Below are positions 36,578-47,005 of a DNA stretch of 64,000 bases, one piece after another; the stretch's first letter is position 1; every line of letters starts with the position of its first letter. The notes beneath the pieces are model-generated. The model saw only the letters and a program-made list of their open reading frames with translations. It was not told the DNA's origin and did no database searches. This DNA is from Ceratopteris richardii (lineage: Eukaryota > Streptophyta > Polypodiopsida > Polypodiales > Pteridaceae): assembly GCA_020310875.1 (NCBI GenBank), contig CM035433.1:106811258-106875257 (forward strand), read 5' to 3'. The position numbers and the translations under genes were made by a program.

Positions 36578-38481
36578 ATAACCCATTAGAATCTTTTGAG
36601 ACCCTTCGGATTAACCCAACTGAAATAAAATCATATGAACTTATGAAACCCTAGGGTTATATACCCATGAATCTTGCATGTATAAATATAAAATACTCAT
36701 TAAATGTAAAATTAGGGTAAACCCTAATATGAACATAGAATCTTCATCATCATTTGTACCTGTAAACACTTTCAAAGTGGTTAACTCCAATCCAGGACAA
36801 CTAATCAACAGTGATATAAAAGGTTTGAGATCACCAATAAAGTTGTTTTCATTTTCTCTGGTCATCAACGGAAAGGTTGAAATCTTTCCGACATTCGCCC
36901 CGGCCAATCCTGCACATCGTCCTCGATGGGCCAAACCTGCAGATCATAGAAAGCAATATCAAATTCTTTTGAAAAGTATTCATGACTCAAATTCAAATAG
37001 ACGGTATATAAAAAAATGCTTCTATCATTAGTACATCTTCAAATAGCAAAGAAAACTTATAAAATTATGTAAGCTTGAATTTCAACCTTTTCATTCAATG
37101 CATGAATTGGAAACAGGTTTTAGAAGGAAACTATAGAAGTCATTCAAATAGTGTTTGTACTAACTCTTCTATTAACTCTGTTCATAAGTAAAGCATTTAT
37201 ATAGGCCTTCTATCCTCATCTCCTAACCATTTTCCATTAAGATACAAAAAACTAACTCCCCTCTAGCATACATCCGCCTTATATAGCCCGCTTTTCAATT
37301 CAGAAGTGATTTCGAGATCACAATTGATTTATTTGATTTTTCTTTTATCTAATTTTTTTTTATCATAATTTTTCCTTTTTTGTCATTGTTCCTTTTTTCA
37401 TATACAGCAACCATTAATGTACTGCTTTCAATTTTTCTTCGCAACTTTTTTGATGAAGGGGAAAGGCTTAACCCCTAATCAGAGCAAAGGATCTAGAGGT
37501 AAGCTAAAGCAGGAACTAGGATCTCTTTAGCTAAATGGGTCAGATTTAAGGAAGCTTACCTATATAAAACAAGCCTACTTCTACTAGGAGTTGCAAGTTA
37601 AGGGTTCCTTCAACTATCCATATGACATCCATAGGTCTCTAATCCCTATCTTCTCTTCATGCGCGTTCCTACTTCAGTGTAAATTCTACTTTTCATAATT
37701 TTAAGAAGTTTCTTAACCTATATGAAGAATGTACATATCTAATTATGATAATGCATGAACTTTCATAATAAATTAAAACATAAATCAGGTTTAGAACTTT
37801 TTCACCTGATCTATATTGACTCCATCTTTAGATCTCTTTAAGTTCATCAGAACTTTTGGCATAACATCTCCAATTGCTTTGATCAATTCATCTTCAGGAC
37901 CTGTAAGCAATCATAAAGTAGAAACTACAAAACAAGTAATCTTCATTATCATTTATCTTGCAAATATAAATTCATATATTCTATCAGATTCATCTTCATT
38001 ATGGCACAGTTTTCATCATAAAAAATTCATAGTGGTTATAATTATCATAAATAATGCATTCTTAATTTTTAAAATAGTTTTTTCAACCTATGTAACAAAA
38101 TCATAAATTTCACGTTAGGTTTTTCAACCTATGAAATAAATTTCAGAAAAAATCATAATGTTCATAGTCTAATATAACCATCATATTTGTTGTAAATAAA
38201 ATCATTTTGATCAAAATATTCATCATTTCATTATAATAATGTTCTTCATAATTGTTCATCATAATAGATTTCTTCCTAGTTGTGAAAGAAAGAAAATCAT
38301 AAGTTCATCAAAGCATAATGTAAAACTTCATCATAAGCTAGCTTTTCCAAGCATAAAACTTCATAAAACAAAACAATGTAGGTATATGTTTCTCAACTTT
38401 AGGAAAACAACATATATACAGCAAGCAATAACAATAATTTGAAAAGTTTTCTCTTCAATAAACAATTCCATCACAATAAAA
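36578..38481 (-). other. F internal region without a gene
   Basis: AT-rich. 36578-36895 matches the inverted copy at 33229-33543. No protein is recognised between there and the gag. Confidence 0.5.
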
Positions 38482-39965
38482 CTATTCTCTTAAATTCTTC
38501 TCCTTTTTCTTAACTTTAGATGAGTTTTTAATATTATTTTCAATCTTCCATATGGCTTCTTGTACCCATTTTCCCATCTTCTTGTCATGTTCTAATTGAA
38601 TTTGAAGATTTTCATCTTCAGATGTTTGTACTATTCTTTTATCAGTTTTATTTTGATCACATCTATTGTCATTTTCTTTGACTTTAGGTTCTGTTTTAAC
38701 CGCATGTATGTCTTTATTTTCATCAATTGATTGTTCATTTTCATCATCTTTTATCCTTACATCTTCTTCTTTCTTAAATTTTTTCAATGTATCTTGATCC
38801 TTAGATATAGTTTGCATATCAATGTTACTCATAGATTTAGGTTTAAGACGGTTTCGATCATTGTCCAAGCATTCACATTTAGTCACAATCTTGGTGTTCA
38901 TAGAATGTAATTGACATACATTACTTTTCTCATTATGACTCTTAGGTTTCAATTGTTTTTGAAGTTTGGTTTTAGGACTCAATTTTGTTTGATCAAAATA
39001 GTCTATCATCCCTCCTCTACCTAAGTTTAATCTCAAAAGGTAGTTGTGTTTGATAATCACATATTTTTTGTTCACTTTCTAGTACCAATTGTTGGCTACA
39101 TGCTTTCTCATAGGCCATACAATTTCCATAAGTATGACCTAGTTGGTCACACCAGAAGCATCTTACAGTTCTCTTTGGTCTTTGATATAAAGGCCTAGGA
39201 ACGACTCTTCTATGATCGGGTAAAGGTTTTCGGTCAATAGAATATATAGATCTACTTTGAACTTGTACATGATATTTATCTTTGCATTCACATGTAGCAC
39301 TTTCTTGTATTTGATTGTTTAACCTTTCAATGTTCTCTTTTAAACTTGTAATGTCATGACCAATAGTTTTGAATGATGAAATTTCTTTTACATGATTTGT
39401 TAATGTTTCCATATTTTATTTAAATTCGATAGTTCATAATGAAGAATTCCTTCTAAATTCCTTAACTCATGATCAAATTGAGTATCTATTGACTTAAATG
39501 TTGCATTAAAATCAGATACTACTGTAGTTAAGATTGAAAGAAACGAGTTTAAGGACTCAAACTTGGAATCAGCTTTAAATCTATAGAGGAAACTAATCGT
39601 GATTCCATATCATGCAGAAGGTTCTCTACATTAGATTTCATTTTCGTTTAACTATGTGCAAACCAAGAAAATTCAAATATAAATACCTGAAATTTGGTTC
39701 CGGTCGGGTGTACCTGAGTCTAGAATAGCTTGGACTGTATGTGTCCCTTGCTTTTCTATCATCATGTTCTTGAACATCTCCTCCATCTTACGTTCTTGAT
39801 AACGCTTCGAATGAAGAAGAAGTTCCTTAATAGCCAGATCTAATTGCTCTCTAAATTGCCTAAATCTATCGCTAGTTGATAAAGCCAGGAATGGCTTTAC
39901 CCTAGTCCTAGGCTTTACTAATTCTAATCTTCTTTTCCTAATATATATTTCTTTCTTGGTTTTGA
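38482..39965 (-). pseudogene. F gag with CCHC zinc knuckle
   Basis: About 39965-39690 is an open charged segment (FRQFREQLDLAIKELLLHSK). After a gap, 39412-39017 carries a coiled-coil stretch, a basic region and the knuckle C-FW-C-DQLG-H-TYGN-C. 39075-38482 is an overlapping Lys-rich, acidic-tailed frame. An apparent donor (CAG/GTATTT) near 39690 could mark an intron, but a frameshift is the simpler reading. It would package element RNA by family function. Confidence 0.6.
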
Positions 39966-40796
39966 TTTCAAAAACCTAAATTTTGACTTATTGAATTTAA
40001 GTTTTTTAAAGATTTTAAAATTTTTGTTTTTAAACTTTTTCAATTTTAAAGGGTTTTTGTTTTTAATAAGATAAAAATAGTTTTTCTTGATTTAATTCTT
40101 TTAGTTTACTATTAATTTCGTTACAATTAATTTCTTTGAAAAAATAAAAAACATTAACTATAAGTCAAAAGAAACCTAAATTTACACTATTTTTATGCTA
40201 TAAGCTTTCTTTTTATGCAATGAAAATAAAGCAATCAATCTTTCTTTTTCAAAACTTAAAATGTTTTTCTTTTTAATGATGATGCAAAAAATAACTTTTC
40301 TACAATGCAAATATTTAAATGCTTTAAGTAAAATTTATCTTTCCTAAATACAAAAGAAAGATTTAAATCCTTTTTTGTTACTGCAAATATGAAAGTGCTT
40401 AAATCTTAAGTGCAGATGAAAACAATTTTCTTTTTAAGTGATGTGTGTAAACTGAAAAATAAAGAACTTAAAACACCTTACTTGATGATATCTTTGCTGA
40501 AGAGGTTCGAAAGTAAATGTTAAAACAATCTTAAACACAAAACTAAAATGACTATGACTATGTCTTGATTCTCTTGAATGTTGATGAGGGGGGTTTGAAG
40601 CGACAAAACTCCACCAGTTGGAAATCCTTCTTCTCGTGGAGGTGCTCACCAAGGGAAAACAGGAGATAGCAAACTCTTCACGTTTTGTCACTACTTCAAT
40701 CTTCAAGTTCCTTGCATACAAGAAGAAGATGAATTAGAAATTTAAATTAAAACTAAACATACAATGTAAGTCCTAGGCACACGATCGTCACGCTTC
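39966..40796 (-). other. F 5' untranslated leader
   Basis: AT-rich with poly-T runs on the plus strand. The 95-codon frame at 40434-40721 has no recognisable domain. Confidence 0.4.
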
Positions 40797-40811
40797 ACGT
40801 CGGGTTCACCA
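40797..40811 (-). other. F primer-binding-site candidate
   Basis: Minus strand TGGTGAACCCGACGT begins 4 nt inside the 5' LTR. The start TGG fits complementarity to a tRNA 3' CCA; I do not assign the tRNA. Confidence 0.5.
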
Positions 40812-40815
40812 AAGT

Positions 40816-42568
40816 TGTCATAGAGGGGTGTGAAGGTAGGCTAACGTTCATCCAAAAGAATCACGTTGACCTAACCGTGTGACTGCACGCAGGGTGCTTT
40901 TAAGTATGCTTAGGGCCTTTGGTTGCTTTTTCAATGTTTTCAATATTACTGTACTCAGACTTTATGGAATAACTCAGAAGACATCAAAGAAATCAATGGG
41001 AAATAATATTGATGTTAAATCTGCTTGAACAAATGAATTGATAAGCTAATGGCTCAAATCAATAACTATAATACAAATGTAAGGGTTTAGTAATAGGATA
41101 AATGTCTAAACAAATAGGTAATTGACTAAATGAAAATATAAGGTAAATGGATCTTCAATCTGTCACTTCACTTCACTTCACTTCACTTCAATCTCTCTTT
41201 AATCTTGAATGTTTCTGTAGAAAAAACATTCGCGATATTCAATCTGTCACTTCACTTCACTTCACTTCACTTCAATCTCTCTTTAATCTTGAATGTTTTT
41301 GTAGAAAAAACATTAGGGATATTCAATCTGTCACTTCACTTCACTTCACTTCACTGCACTTCTCTCTTTAATCTTGAATGTTTCTGCAAGAAACATTCGC
41401 GATATTCAATCTGTCACTTCACTTTTCTTCACTTTTCTTCAATTCTTCAATTTCTCTGTCATCTTCAATGTTTCTGCAAAAACATTCGTGATATTCAATC
41501 TATCACTTCACTTCACTTCACTTCACTTCAATCTCTCTTTAATCTTGAATGTTTCTGAAAAAAAACATTCGCGATATTCAATCTGTCACTTCACTTCACT
41601 TCACTTCACTGCACTTCTCTCTTTAATCTTGAATGTTTCTGCAAGAAACATTCGCGATATTCAATCTGTCACTTCACTTTTCTTCACTTTTCTTCAATTC
41701 TTCAATTTCTCTGTCATCTTCAATGTTTCTGCAAAAACATTAGGATATTAGTAATAATACAAGAATCATTAAGAAACTTAAAAGACATTAGTCACATACA
41801 TTAAAGCATACACGTGCTCATGCATGCTAACAATCATTCATGCACATGCTAACATTAGGTAAATGCACATTCATACTAACACTTAAATGCATTTATACAC
41901 ATGCATATATTAATTAAAACATTCGCATGCTAGAATGCATACATTCACATCATACATACTAACCATGCACACACTAATGCACATGCTAAGATGCATATTT
42001 TCTAATATACACAAGCATTCACTCATGCACATGCTCTAAAGCTCTTACACACTCATGCACATTCATGCTCATGCATACCTTTGTATACATATTTTTTGCA
42101 CTTTAAATGCATAATTGGTTTAGGCCACACTTTTATCTTGCACACATAACTACCACACTTTAAACTAACTACTTTAGCTACTTTAGTTACACACTTAATT
42201 CACACCACACTTTTAAACACTACTTACATTCACCACTCATAATTTATCCACTTCAATTATTATTTTTAATTCAAGTACCTTCTTTTTTCATAATTAAATA
42301 TTTCTTTTAAATTAAACTTAGTTTAAGGTTTTAATTAATTAGAACCTTAGTATTTAAATACACACACATTTAAATTAACAAATTAGACCATAATTTAATT
42401 TTGTAATTTAACCAATGTTTAAATATAGATTAATTTCATTAGATATTAATTGTTTCAACCCTTTAAACTAAGGCTAATCTTCATTCCCACTCATTTTGCA
42501 CACTAAAACCCCTTAAAACCCTTTTGAACCCTCTCATTAATCCATTCACATTAAAATAAACCCTAACA
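40816..42568 (-). repeat. F 5' LTR (1753 bp)
   Basis: Minus strand begins TGTTAGGG and ends CTATGACA. It carries a hairpin array (41140-41760) and a CATG/CATGCA-rich block (about 41760-42110). It is the inverted counterpart of 33544-34972. Confidence 0.8.
41140..41760. repeat. Hairpin array, copy 2 (seven modules)
   Basis: Inverted counterpart of 34370-34960 with the same seven hairpins (near 41207, 41292, 41377, 41467, 41548, 41630 and 41721), separated by CACTT runs. The ORFs here are shadows of the repeat. Confidence 0.9.
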
Positions 42569-42731
42569 GTAAACCGTGGGACATCTCGGACTCGCTGGTT
42601 TCAGAGCTAGGGTAGTGAAAATGATGGCTCAACTACTGGGCCCAAGACCTAGCAGTGTGATTGACACTAGCCTCTGAAGATCTAAGACTTTGTCTATCTC
42701 TCCCTAGGTGTCGTCCTGATCTAAGGTTCAT
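42569..42731 (-). pseudogene. E2 gag, N-terminal part
   Basis: ATG at 42731 starts MNLRSGRHLGRDRQSLRSSE and reaches SSETSESEM just before the F insertion. E1 has MSLRSGKH..KPDRQSLRSS and the same SSETSESEM at 63360-63205. The rest of the gene is at 34973-36382. Confidence 0.85.
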
Positions 42732-43949
42732 ATGCCTAACTGAGCAATCCCAATTTTTGCCCAAGGTACAACCTCGTAGCCAATCAATTTGTATCAGTCA
42801 CTTGGTTCTTTTTAGTTGATTATTGTGTTTATGATCTTGTTTGATATCACGTCGTCAGGAATACTTAAGTTAATTTCCGTTGTTTCAGTTGATCGTTCCA
42901 CGTTAAGTTCCTTTCCTTTAAATTTATTGGTCACACACAAGTTATCTCTTGAATTGAACTTGATTTCTTAGATAGTCTTGACGTGTCTCGTGCCTATCGT
43001 TGCCCTGACTTACTTCTAGCACTATTCGCACTTAGCCTAAGCTAGGAATTGACAGAGGGAGTTGAGAGTATTCCAACCTCACTTGCTGATCCTTTGATCA
43101 TTAGTGCTCAAGAACCCCGTTCTCAAGCTTGCAGAATGTCCTTGCTTGGGATGCCTTCTAATGCTCTCAGTGGACCTGTAAAAGTCCCAAAGTTAGCTTA
43201 AGAATTAGATTCAAATGACACAAAAAATCACTTTCCTTCATGTAATTCACATGTCAATTTGCACCATGTCTCTATGGAACACAATTCTAGAGATCCCTGA
43301 GTTTTCCTCCCCCTGGATATGGTCCACTTGAAACAAGAATCACAGCAAATGGATTTCGTATGAAAAAGTTATGATAGTTCAGGGTTTTGGAGTTAAAACA
43401 GGGTTCGAATAGGCTAACAGTTCACATGATTTTTCTCAAAACACACGTGTAGGGACCTCACAAATCACTAACTGCTTGATGAGTATTCTTAAAATTTACC
43501 CCAAAAAGATGTAATAAAAACCCTAGAAATTTGGCTGAAAATGCCTGTCAATCGCGATCGACAGGTCTGTCAATCGCGATTGACAGAGGTGTCCGTCGTG
43601 GCTGTTGGTCGCGATCGACACGTGAGTCGCGGTTCTAGGGCCTATTTGAGGGCTCAAACGGAGTCTAAAAAATATGAAGATTGATAGGTAGATACTTCTA
43701 ATGCTCCTCAAGCTCAAGGACTCCTTGGCTTGCACAAAATGGAGCTACAAAAATGTGAAATGGTATTTACAATGATGTAGAGTGACTAAATTCACTATTT
43801 AGGAAGTATTACTTCATGGAAAAATTTGGACGGCTTACTTGCCAGATCTTCGTTGACTACTTTGTCTCCTTGTGCTTTCTCTTCGCTCTGAATCCCTTCT
43901 TTGAGTTCCTTGTCTTGTGAGTCCTTGGGTACCTTCACTGCTGCCAACA
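42732..43949 (-). repeat. E2 5' LTR and leader
   Basis: The minus strand starts TGTTGGCAGCAG at 43949, next to CTTGG. The LTR/leader border is not clear. 42760-43250 is similar to E1 leader sequence at 63400-63850 (for example AATTGAC.GAGGG.GTTGAGAGT). Confidence 0.65.
43544..43620. repeat. Three CGCGAT-centred palindromes
   Basis: 43544-43565 is a 22-bp near-palindrome. 43567-43586 is the perfect 20-bp palindrome CTGTCAATCGCGATTGACAG. 43603-43620 is a weaker third copy (TGTTGGTCGCGATCGACA). Confidence 0.95.
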
Positions 43950-44588
43950 CTTGGGTTGTTCAATCTGATTTTCCTTTCCCATCTCAGGGTTATTGGCTTC
44001 CACAAAGTAAAGATATTCCTCTTCTGTTGAGCAGAAGGGTTCCATGATAATGGACTTTAGGTCCTCATCACTCGGTTCCTCTGATTCTTAAATTGATTCC
44101 ATGCATTCTTCTAGGATAGGCTCTTCCTCTAAAGGTTATATCATAAAGATGGAAATTTCATATCCATCCTCATCACAGTGATGGGTCCATTGTTCTTCAT
44201 TTACTGCTATATCCATGGTAGCTAATATCTCTCCCCAACCATGAGGCTCGAAATCCTTGTCGAGAAACACTATTGGTGCGTAAATAGGGTCTTGAAGAAT
44301 TTGTGGATGTCGTTTTGAACCTAAGGTTCTAGCTTCTAATCATTCTTCTTCTTGTTTGGCCTTACACATCCATAGATGAGTGTCCTCATGCAACCATGAT
44401 GGATTTGATTCTAACAAATGCACAAACTCTGTTTCTTTAGGGGTCTTATGGATGGTATTCCACTAGATTGGGGGTACATGACGATGGGAGTAATCCTTGA
44501 GATTAACTTTGGTGGTCACTCCTAAATGTTGTAGGTACAAAGAGTTGGTTTCCCAATCTTGTACAATTTGCAACTATCACACGAATGG
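43950..44588 (-). other. E1 coding remnant after protease
   Basis: Minus-strand frames with stops read as acidic sequence (LEEEPILEECMESI, EEEYLYFVEANNPEMGKE) until the composite unit at 43949. This is the linker of E1 between protease and RT. Confidence 0.5.
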
Positions 44589-44906
44589 TCATCCTAATAT
44601 CATCTCATACGCATGATTTTTTCCAAACTCACAAACGGAAAAGGTGTGCTCAAATTCTATACCACAAGTGATGAGAGATATCCCTTCTAGTAAGCCTAAT
44701 GGCTTCTCAATATGTCCATCAGCCATTTGTAGCTTCATTCTTGTGGGTCTGAATGCTGGCTTACCCCAACATTTCCATAAAGCAATGGTCACAATGGCTA
44801 ATCCCGCACCTGAATCTAGGATGGATTTGGTGGTGTAGCCTTGGTGGGTTATTGGAAGATAGGTATTACCTTCTTCTCCCTTGCTCATATCTCCAATTCT
44901 TTCCAC
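44589..44906 (-). pseudogene. E1 aspartic protease
   Basis: The frame shows ITHQGYTTKSILDSGAGLAI with the DSG active site, then KLQMADGHIEKPLGLLEGI, and HAYEMILG at the end, the landmarks of a gypsy retropepsin. The downstream ILGRP is broken by a stop. The frame is part of a longer gag-pol interrupted by stops on both sides. Confidence 0.8.
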
Positions 44907-46079
44907 GGGTATTTCTGGTACTTTCTTGTGTGAACCTTCCTAAGAGTGGGTGATAGCTATCTTTGGGAGTTGGTTTCCTTCGTGCTTCCACAACTCAGGT
45001 TTGATTTTCAACAATTCTTGTAAAGTGAGATGACACTGCACTTAAGTGTTTTTTTATCACTTTTGTGTTCCTAGGGAGTATTGATTCTTTATTTTTGACT
45101 ATTATGGTGGGTGCTCTCATACTGATAGACTTCACTTCCAAGATCCTATGAACAAGGGTAATTCTTGTAAGGAATCAGATTCAAACTCTGTTTGTCCACT
45201 AAGTTGTTCTTCCTCTACATTGTCATAGATAGAGGGTATGTCTTGGGGAAATTGTTCTTGTAAGTCATCTATCTCATGAATAGGAGGATTGGTTTCTTGT
45301 TCTCGTCTCCAGTTATCCTCTTGGATTTCCCTTAGAAATCCCTATGAGTACTTATGTATGGAAGAATGGTTCTCCCAGTCTGTCGAGTTTGGTGCTCGAG
45401 ACAAAGATGGTGTTTTACCTTTTTGCATCAAGGGAATATTATGGGCCATCTTTGCTTCGTTTTTTTCATTGCTAGCAATCAAGTGTTCTAGCCTCTCCAG
45501 TAGTCCTTGAAAGTGTAGCTCTAGTTTTGCTATGTTACTCCAATTGATATACCGAGAGGCTTTAAACATGGTTTGGGCTAATTCTACCATCTTCACGCAA
45601 AGCTTAGTTCTCTCGATTTCTAAGTCTACCCTTGGATAGTATACTCAATTCAGCTAACTGGGGTCCTTCTCTTAATCTTGCCTGATATGCTCGGAACATC
45701 ATGTCTAGATTTTTAGGCATGGGTTTAGCTAAAAATGGTCCTCATTTCTGATTCAAGGTTCCCTAGTTCGACTCTTGTGAAGTTAGTTATAGGGTTTTAG
45801 CTCTAGTTTATTTTAGACTTCCTTCCAATTTATTTATCTTTTTACTCCATTTGATCTTGATTCTTTCTCATGAATCCTTCCATGATTTAGTTTTCCTTCC
45901 ACTAGAATCTCCAACTTTGCTTATCTCTCCTATCTTATCAAGATTAGGCTGTTAATTTTGCAACAAAACCTCGACTCTTGTTATATCTTGGATAGGTATA
46001 TATGTAGGTGGGAATCTGTCTGAGGTATGCACAATGCCTATCATGTTTATGGGTCTCACTTTAGAGGCATTAGGAGGGT
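44907..46079 (-). pseudogene. E1 gag-protease spacer, decayed
   Basis: Only the frame 45596-45342 (a charged helical segment, LELHFQGLLERLEHLIASNE) is open for any length. The rest is broken by stops. Confidence 0.4.
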
Positions 46080-46523
46080 TCTTGTGACAATCTCTTATGA
46101 CATGCTCTTTACCACATTCTACACAAAAGCCTTGAATGTTATAATATTATGACTGCCCTGCTATCGGAGGATGTGGACACTCCTTTATGAAATGATCTCC
46201 TCGGCACCTAAAGCATGCTCCTTTAGGGCCTTGTGGTCTTGACTGTCTCAATTGGGGCCGTGGGCTAGGATTAGCATACATAACATTGGCATAGTCTAGC
46301 CCCCAGTTGGGTTCCAATGGTGGACTCTCATAGTGTTATGTTTCCATGTGTTCTCGTGACTCCGTATAGTATGCAGGTGGACTATCTACATGGGTGGAGT
46401 CAAAACTGTTTGAGTTGGGGTCACTTTCAGTGATCAGGGGTGAAGAAGGCACTAAAGCCCTACTAAGGTTTTCTTTTGCAGCAGTGTATTTGACTAAGAT
46501 TACATTGGTTGGGGGATGGCTGT
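46080..46523 (-). pseudogene. E1 gag C-terminus with two zinc knuckles
   Basis: Minus strand: PPTNVILVKYTAAKENLSRA (from about 46510), then CFRCRGDHFIKEC and CVECGKEHVIRDC, two knuckles with one residue fewer than CX2CX4HX4C between the second Cys and His. They follow the gag that ends at 61591 across the E3 insertion. Confidence 0.7.
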
Positions 46524-46814
46524 TGATAGGTCTCTAAACCCAAGGAAAAATGCCCATATGTAATTGGATTTGCTCGGATTTTTGTTTCCCAATAGGTCCT
46601 TTTCGCCTCAGAAGCACTCAATGTGCGTAGTTACCACCACTTGATGATCCCCAGTAGGATCGCCAAATGTTGAATCCTTTTTCCCACGAGAAAGATGATT
46701 ATCCCAGCCTTTACTCCGCTCAAACGCCTCGGAATCGGTCCAGTTGGATCACCTGGAGCCCATAATTACCCCTCGAGGAATCCTCCCTTTGTATATGTAC
46801 TAGTTCATATGCTT

Positions 46815-47005
46815 CCCGGCAAACGCACCAAAATGATAGGTTCGAACGCCCAAGGAGGAAGTGATTATACGAGACTTTATTTTGTTCGAATCCCTCGAAA
46901 TCGGTCCAATTTGATTACCTGGAGCCCATAATCATCCCTCGAGGAGTCCTTCCTTTGTATATGTACTAGCTCATATGTTCCCGGCAAACGCACCAAAATG
47001 AACGA
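46815..47005 (-). repeat. PBS-like blocks inside the E3 3' LTR
   Basis: CCCGGCAAACGCACCAAAATG occurs at about 46817-46837 and again at about 46981-47001. On the minus strand each reads TTTTGGTGCGTTTGCCGGG, close to the real primer-binding site at 57926-57945. Confidence 0.85.

Larger units (their letters stand above)
36383..42568 (-). mobile_element. F: Ty3/gypsy-type element inserted in E2 gag (3' LTR truncated)
   Basis: The 5' LTR (40816-42568, TGTTAGGG...GACA) is followed by a primer-binding-site candidate, a gag with a CCHC knuckle, AT-rich internal DNA and only the first 195 bp of the 3' LTR (36383-36577). E2 gag resumes on both sides (42569 and 36382). No clean target duplication remains, as expected with a truncated LTR. 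No protease, RT or integrase is present in the 4.2-kb internal region, so it is non-autonomous or deleted. Confidence 0.75.
33108..43949. mobile_element. Composite unit with inverted LTR-type ends and CTTGG target duplication
   Basis: CTTGG flanks both sides (33103-33107 and 43950-43954). The left end (plus) starts TGTTGGCAACAATCAAGG and the right end (minus) starts TGTTGGCAGCAGTGAAGG. The first 120 bp of each end match with only a handful of differences, in inverted orientation. E1 protease lies on the right flank and E1 RT on the left, in the correct order. Inside are an E2 gag, a truncated F element and an inverted F-family LTR piece. An ordinary LTR element has direct, not inverted, long ends, so this unit was rearranged or arose by an aberrant insertion. 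Confidence 0.7.

Noticed and set aside
43950..46523. A separate fourth gypsy element
   Set aside because: Gag sequence at 61591 and at 46523 fits one gag once E3 is removed, and the CTTGG pair joins this part to the RT at 33102, so it belongs to E1.
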